17,197 bases of DNA from JBCCJA01 sp039045975 (GTDB lineage: Bacteria > Planctomycetota > Planctomycetia > Planctomycetales > Planctomycetaceae), in the NCBI GenBank assembly GCA_039045975.1, contig JBCCJA010000069.1, positions 1 through 17,197 of the forward strand, given 5' to 3'. The position numbers and the translations under genes are program-made. This document shows, in pieces, positions 15,034 through 17,197 of this stretch; the stretch's first letter is position 1; every line of letters begins with the position of its first letter. A model generated the notes under the pieces. It made no database searches. It was given only the letters and a program-made list of their open reading frames with translations, and was not told the DNA's origin.

Positions 15034-15687
15034 CTACTGGTAACGCCGGACGATCGCGGCGACGTCGGTCGGGTCGGGCATGTGCCTCGCGTCGATCTCC
15101 ACGTCGCCCTGGCCGGCGCTCGAAATCTTGATCCGGCCGACGTCCATCATCCGTTCGAACACATTCTGCTCGACCTGGATGTTGCGGACGTCGTCGTGCT
15201 GCACCTCGTTCCCGTCGCGGCTGAAAATGCCCTGCGACAGCGTCGTGCGGTCGTCAGTGACGACCAATTTCGTGCTCATCGTTTCGAGATACCAGCTGAA
15301 GACGATCGCCAGTCCGACGCCGATCGGGATCAGGCCCAACGCCGCGACCGGGCCGCCGCCGAGCAACGCGATCGTCCCCGCCACCCCGCCCAGGATCAGC
15401 AGCCCCACGCCGAGCGTGCTCAACGGCCGCGACCGGAACATCGCGGGACGGACGACGAGCAGCACCTCCTCCGGGCGGGCGTCGCCCCCGACCGACGTTC
15501 GCTCTTTCCCGTCGGCCGGGTCGACGTGACCGACGTACTTGCCGATCGGCACGGCCGCCATGAACGGGGCCCTGCATTCGCCGATCGGGCAGGTCACCTT
15601 CGCCCCGATCGAGCCGGGACCGACGGAGACCTCCTGCTGACAGCTCGGGCAGACGTACAACAGGCTCGGGCGGGCTTTGGCTTCCAT
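15034..15687 (-). CDS. Zinc-ribbon and bacterial PH-domain membrane protein
   Basis: A 217-residue membrane protein. The N-terminus carries a zinc-ribbon-like pair, CPSC (C13, C16) and CPIGEC (C33, C38). Two membrane segments follow at about 89-109 and 113-133, then a bPH2/DUF304 (YdbS-like) domain from 135: LVVTDDRTTLSQGIFSRDGNEVQHDDVRNIQVEQNVFERMMDVGRIKISSAG is the characteristic strand-loop-strand pattern. Such proteins are membrane-anchored with an unknown cytoplasmic role. The ATG at 15685-15687 has GGAG about ten bases upstream. It sits between the alcohol dehydrogenase (80 bases upstream) and the sulfatase (114 bases downstream), all on the same strand, so it may share a transcript, although the three functions have no obvious link. 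Confidence 0.88.
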   Translation of the reverse strand: MEAKARPSLLYVCPSCQQEVSVGPGSIGAKVTCPIGECRAPFMAAVPIGKYVGHVDPADGKERTSVGGDARPEEVLLVVRPAMFRSRPLSTLGVGLLILGGVAGTIALLGGGPVAALGLIPIGVGLAIVFSWYLETMSTKLVVTDDRTTLSQGIFSRDGNEVQHDDVRNIQVEQNVFERMMDVGRIKISSAGQGDVEIDARHMPDPTDVAAIVRRYQ

Positions 15688-15767
15688 CTGCGGTTCTCCG
15701 GTGCGACGCGGTCCCGACGAGTGTGCCCGAATTCGCCACGACGGTCACCGCAAACGGTCACGGCCCG

Positions 15768-16961
15768 TCACGACGCGACGGCGTAAATCGACTCGGCGTC
15801 GGCGACCTGCAACGTCCGCGGGTTGAAATTCGCCGTCCACTGGCCGACCGCGTCTTCGGACAGCTCCGCGAACCGCTCCGGCGTGACGCCGAATTCGGTC
15901 ACCCGCGTCGGGTTCTCTGCCCTCGCGAAGAGCGCTGCCAGGTGGTCGGCCAGGCGTTCCGGACCGCGGGCGTCGCCGACCTCCAGCCCGATGTCGGCCG
16001 CGAGTTCCGCGTACAGGGCCCGCAGGCCGGGCGGGCCCGACGGGTCGGCGTTGAAGCGGATCACGTGCGGCAGCAGGGCGCCGATGACCTCGCCGTGCGT
16101 CGAACCGAAGCGGGCCGTGATCGGGTTCGCCAACGCGTGCGTCGCCCCGAGCATCGAGTTCTCGATCGCGCACCCGGCGAAGTACGACCCCAACAGCATC
16201 GAACCGCGGGCGTCGACGTCGTCCGGATGGTCGAGCACGAGCGGGAACGAGTGTGCGAGCAACCCCCACGCCCGCCGCGCGAACAGGCCCGAGACCGCCG
16301 AGCGGGGCTTCGTGACGTGCGTCTCGACGGCGTGCGCGATCGCGTCGATGCCGGTCGCGACCGACACGGACCGCGGCATGCTGAGCGTCAATTCTGGGTC
16401 GAGAACGGCCGCCTTGAACGCGATCCGGCGGTCGCCGCAGGCCATCTTCGCGCCGGTCTCGGCGTCGGAGATCAACGCGAACGACTGCCCCTCGGACCCG
16501 GTGCCCGACGTCGTCGGCACGCCTATCGACGGCAACAGGTCGCCCTCGGCCTTGCCGACGCCCCAGTATTTGTTCGCCGGGCCGCCGCCGGAGAGCACGA
16601 GGTTCACGCCCTTCGCCGCGTCCATGCTCGACCCGCCGCCGAAACCGATCAGGAAGTCGACCCCGGCGTCCTCGGCGATCGCGACGCCGCGGTCGACGTC
16701 GGCCGTCGACGGGTTCGGGCGGACGTCGTCCCAAACCGTCGCCGTAACGCCGGCCGCGACGAGCGACGCGACGGCCCGCTCGGCATGCCCGGCGGCCTTC
16801 ACGCCCTCGTCGGTGCAGAGCAGGGCGTGCGTCCCGCCGAATTCACGGACGAGCCCACCCAGCCGGTCGACCCGGCCGGGGCCGAACAGCACCCGCGGGC
16901 CGGGATACAGGTCGAACCCGTCGGAGGCGACGAAACGTTCTTCGGGCGGATGGTCGGGCAT
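15768..16961 (-). CDS. Iron-containing alcohol dehydrogenase
   Basis: A 397-residue group III alcohol dehydrogenase, normal in length. The NAD(P)-binding half has GFGGGSSMDAAKG (106-118) and PTTSGTGSEG (149-158). The metal half keeps all four expected ligands: D206 and H210 in GIDAIAHAVETH, H275 in GATHALANP and H289 in STHGEV. Their spacing (4, 65, 14) is close to that of FucO-type enzymes, so it should be active with Fe(II) or a similar metal. Substrates of the family include simple alcohols, diols and hydroxy acids; none can be assigned here. ATG at 16959-16961. It appears to be the first gene of a same-strand row with the PH-domain protein and the sulfatase. A TATGAT box lies 33 bases upstream of the start. 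Confidence 0.94.
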   Translation of the reverse strand: MPDHPPEERFVASDGFDLYPGPRVLFGPGRVDRLGGLVREFGGTHALLCTDEGVKAAGHAERAVASLVAAGVTATVWDDVRPNPSTADVDRGVAIAEDAGVDFLIGFGGGSSMDAAKGVNLVLSGGGPANKYWGVGKAEGDLLPSIGVPTTSGTGSEGQSFALISDAETGAKMACGDRRIAFKAAVLDPELTLSMPRSVSVATGIDAIAHAVETHVTKPRSAVSGLFARRAWGLLAHSFPLVLDHPDDVDARGSMLLGSYFAGCAIENSMLGATHALANPITARFGSTHGEVIGALLPHVIRFNADPSGPPGLRALYAELAADIGLEVGDARGPERLADHLAALFARAENPTRVTEFGVTPERFAELSEDAVGQWTANFNPRTLQVADAESIYAVAS

Positions 16962-16994
16962 GCGTCGGCCGTCTGTGTTCCAGCGTGCGTCGCG

Positions 16995-17000
16995 ATCATA
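16995..17000 (-). promoter_or_regulatory. Candidate -10 box upstream of the alcohol dehydrogenase
   Basis: TATGAT on the minus strand matches the -10 consensus at five of six bases and lies 33 bases before the ATG. No convincing -35 is at the right distance (GTGACC is only 11 bases away), so it may need an activator or may be chance. Confidence 0.35.
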
Positions 17001-17065
17001 GAAGCCCGAGCGGTCACGCGAAGCGACGCGACATCGGGCGACCGCCCACTTCTTCGCCCCTTCGC

Positions 17066-17192
17066 GTGACGAGGATTTTGCATTAAGCGATGTCGGTCGT
17101 GAGTGAGGCGGTGTGGAAGATCGCGAGTTTGGCCGTCACGAACGGCCTTACGCGGCGGAACCGGCGTACCCACGGCGGCAGCGTCGTCAGGC
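17066..17192. repeat. Right arm of perfect 127-base inverted repeat
   Basis: Exact reverse complement of bases 1-127. On the inner side identity stops at 17065; on the outer side the left copy is cut off by the window edge while this copy continues five bases (17193-17197). The real element therefore extends beyond the window. Confidence 0.95.
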
Positions 17193-17196
17193 CCCA
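17083..17196 (-). CDS. Second copy of the unidentified C-terminal fragment
   Basis: The same open frame as at 3-110, read on the minus strand, with two extra residues (WG) at its upstream edge, giving 37 residues before the TAA at 17083-17085. The copies are identical at DNA level over the shared part, which points to recent duplication or to one sequence used twice by the assembler. Identity is unknown; a transposase end is the most plausible guess. Confidence 0.35.
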   Translation of the reverse strand, partial: WGLTTLPPWVRRFRRVRPFVTAKLAIFHTASLTTDIA

Positions 17197-17197
17197 C

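Noticed and set aside
15723..17069. 448-residue plus-strand frame opposite the alcohol dehydrogenase
   Set aside because: Arg-rich shadow of a gene with all catalytic motifs on the minus strand.
1..17197. Composite transposon or linear replicon flanked by terminal inverted repeats
   Set aside because: The interior carries dnaG and rpoD, which are essential chromosomal genes, and no replication, telomere or cargo genes. A repeat-bounded contig is simpler.

Overview
The window looks like a chromosomal fragment of a high-GC bacterium of the phylum Planctomycetes. The strongest clues are a prepilin-like DUF1559 protein followed by a small carboxypeptidase-regulatory-like lipoprotein, a formylglycine-type sulfatase, frequent GTG/TTG starts, and a DnaG plus primary sigma factor of ordinary bacterial type. 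No tRNA, rRNA, CRISPR array or phage gene was seen.

Layout. Positions 1-127 and 17066-17192 are perfect reverse complements. They carry the 3' end of the same unidentified reading frame pointing inwards, so the window probably begins and ends inside copies of one multi-copy element. Positions 144-521 (-) encode a GlsB/YeaQ-type small membrane protein. Next, on the + strand, come comEC, dnaG and rpoD (584-7068), closed by a rho-independent terminator. From 7179 to 8811 (-) lies the planctomycete pseudopilin-like DUF1559 gene, a strong terminator hairpin, then a lipoprotein gene. A non-coding stretch follows, interrupted at 9404-10258 by an IS5-family insertion sequence with CTAG target duplications. 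A DUF6428 gene (+, 10375-10830) converges on a secreted LamG-like protein gene (-) and a SAM methyltransferase gene (-). A gene-poor 788-base stretch holds a 24-base tandem duplication. The right part, all on the - strand, has a secreted sulfatase, a zinc-ribbon/PH-domain membrane protein and an iron-containing alcohol dehydrogenase.

How the genes fit together. comEC, dnaG and rpoD are core functions (DNA uptake, replication priming, housekeeping transcription), and dnaG-rpoD is a widely conserved neighbour pair. The pseudopilin/lipoprotein pair, the sulfatase and the LamG-like protein belong to the cell-surface and polysaccharide-handling repertoire typical of planctomycetes. The remaining genes look like independent accessory units. 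I saw no convincing new multi-gene system. The most useful oddities are the perfect 127-base inverted ends, the IS5 copy whose transposase appears to lack its first catalytic aspartate, the attenuator-like hairpin inside the pseudopilin unit, and the cysteine-rich DUF6428 protein.
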